Assembly (NCBI GenBank): GCA_013152815.1
Contig: JAADFO010000072.1
Coordinates: 1 to 57,356, forward strand
DNA: 57,356 bases
Direction: 5' to 3'
Source: Nanobdellati archaeon
GTDB taxonomy: Archaea > Nanobdellota > Nanobdellia > Woesearchaeales > JAADFO01
The position numbers were made by a program, and so were the translations under genes. The first letter of the stretch is position 1; the number at the start of each line of letters is the position of its first letter. Below are positions 56,584 through 57,356 of the stretch, one piece after another. The notes beneath the pieces are model-generated. The model made no database searches. It saw nothing but the letters and a program-made list of their open reading frames with translations, and had not been told where the DNA came from.

Positions 56584-57356
56584 ATGATCGTTGAGAAAAG
56601 CTTTCTGAATAAGCTCAAAGCCCTCGGCCTTAACAGTTACGAAGCAAAAATCTGGACAGCACTCCTTTCTCGTGGAATATCTTCTGCAGGTGAACTCAGC
56701 GACATATCGAATGTCCCCCGTTCGCGAAGCTATGATGTCCTCGAGAACCTGGAAAAGAAAGGGTTCATCATGATGAAGATCGGCAAGCCCATCAAATACA
56801 TCGCCCTGCCTCCCGAGGACGTCCTTGAACGCGTCAAGAAGACCATCAAGGAAGAGGCCAACAAAGAGGCGAAATCCATCGACGGGCTGAAGAACTCTGA
56901 GATCATGGTCGAGCTCGCCACGCTCCATAACCAGGGTGTCGAGATCGTGGATCCCGCCGACCTGACCGGGTCGCTCAAAAGCCGCGGTCATCTCTATTCT
57001 CAGATAAACTCGCTCATCAAAGGTGCAGAGAAGAGCATTGTCATCATGACTACTTCTAAGGGCCTGAACCGGAAGAACGACTACTTCAAGAATGCGCTCG
57101 AGCGGGCGAAGGAGAGGGGAGTGCAGATCAAGATCGCAGCTCCTGTGACCTCTGAATCCGAGAAGGCTGCGAAGATGCTGGGAGAGTCCTGCAACCTCCG
57201 GCACGTCGACCAGGTGAGAGGACGTTTCATCATCGCCGACGACAAGGAGCTCGTCTTCATGCTTCTGGACGACAAGGTCGATCCGACCTATGATATGGGG
57301 ATCTGGGTGAACTCTCCGTTCTTCAGCAAGGCGCTGACCCAGCTTTTCAACATGGT
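56584..57356 (+). CDS. TrmB-like transcriptional regulator (3' end cut by window)
   Basis: The frame starts MIVEKSFLNKLKALGLNSYE and stays open to the window end (257 codons visible). Residues about 8-80 form a TrmB-type winged helix (YEAKIWTALLSRGISSAGEL, then SNVPRSRSYDVLENLEKKGFI). A helical linker leads to a phospholipase-D-like ligand domain (LIKGAEKSIVIMTTS, GRFIIADDKELVFML). TrmB proteins often sense sugars and control transport or metabolism genes. gaggagg lies 7 nt before the ATG. Its target genes are not visible. Confidence 0.85.
   Translation, partial: MIVEKSFLNKLKALGLNSYEAKIWTALLSRGISSAGELSDISNVPRSRSYDVLENLEKKGFIMMKIGKPIKYIALPPEDVLERVKKTIKEEANKEAKSIDGLKNSEIMVELATLHNQGVEIVDPADLTGSLKSRGHLYSQINSLIKGAEKSIVIMTTSKGLNRKNDYFKNALERAKERGVQIKIAAPVTSESEKAAKMLGESCNLRHVDQVRGRFIIADDKELVFMLLDDKVDPTYDMGIWVNSPFFSKALTQLFNM

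Overview
The window comes from an archaeal chromosome. It carries TFB, TFE, an RNA polymerase with both large subunits split (A'/A'', B'/B''), RpoP, RpoH, aIF2-alpha, eIF5A, L37Ae, L40e, L37e, L44e, S27e, Nop10, a KEOPS Pcc1 subunit, prefoldin beta, a GINS subunit and NucS. Most isolated genes have a TATA box about 26-31 nt before the start codon and no leader. The S-layer protein type, bacterial-type glycolytic enzymes and several small unassigned membrane proteins point to a DPANN lineage, perhaps Woesearchaeota/Pacearchaeota-like. That placement is an inference and no 16S gene is present.

Layout. 1-6 kb: a long GMP synthase, a tryptophanase-like lyase, an unknown protein, intron-bearing tRNA-Ser and TFB. 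6-9 kb: an alkyltransferase divergent from two HIT-domain proteins, a GNAT acetyltransferase and NucS. 9-15.4 kb: tRNA-Pro, then L37Ae-RpoP-Pcc1-prefoldin-UPF0147, a small MscS channel, a Drg GTPase, eIF5A, L40e, a site-2 protease and a SpoU-type methyltransferase. 15.4-19.6 kb: a possibly frameshifted gene, tRNA-Ala, small unknown proteins, a tRNA G10 methyltransferase and a GH15-like protein. 19.7-24.8 kb: PyrDK, a Hel308 fragment, TFE, enolase and a lysine-repeat protein. 24.9-28.6 kb: the conserved L44e-S27e-aIF2alpha-Nop10-PAC2 cluster and a GINS subunit. 28.7-35.8 kb: a radical SAM protein, the S-layer protein, tRNA-Leu, a large membrane protein and LSm-L37e. 36-41 kb: a PEP synthase-GAPDH-PGK operon. 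41-45.5 kb: an unknown membrane protein, a PfkB kinase and an amino-acid permease fused to a methyltransferase. 45.6-55.3 kb: rpoH-B''-B'-A'-A''-L30e-nusA-S12-S7. 55.3-57.4 kb: tRNA-Lys, tRNA-Asp, tRNA-Tyr and a TrmB-like regulator cut by the window end.

Most unusual signals: all seven tRNA genes are interrupted. tRNA-Lys and tRNA-Asp each carry two introns, one in the D-loop and one in the T-loop, and the three T-loop introns share their insertion point and 3' end. Zinc-ligand cysteines are missing from RNA polymerase A' and B', L44e and Nop10, while other zinc ribbons nearby are intact. Other points of interest are the permease-methyltransferase fusion, a HIT pair lacking the central histidine, a symmetrical TATA box shared by two leaderless genes, a human-like long GMP synthase, and many short tandem repeats upstream of or between genes.
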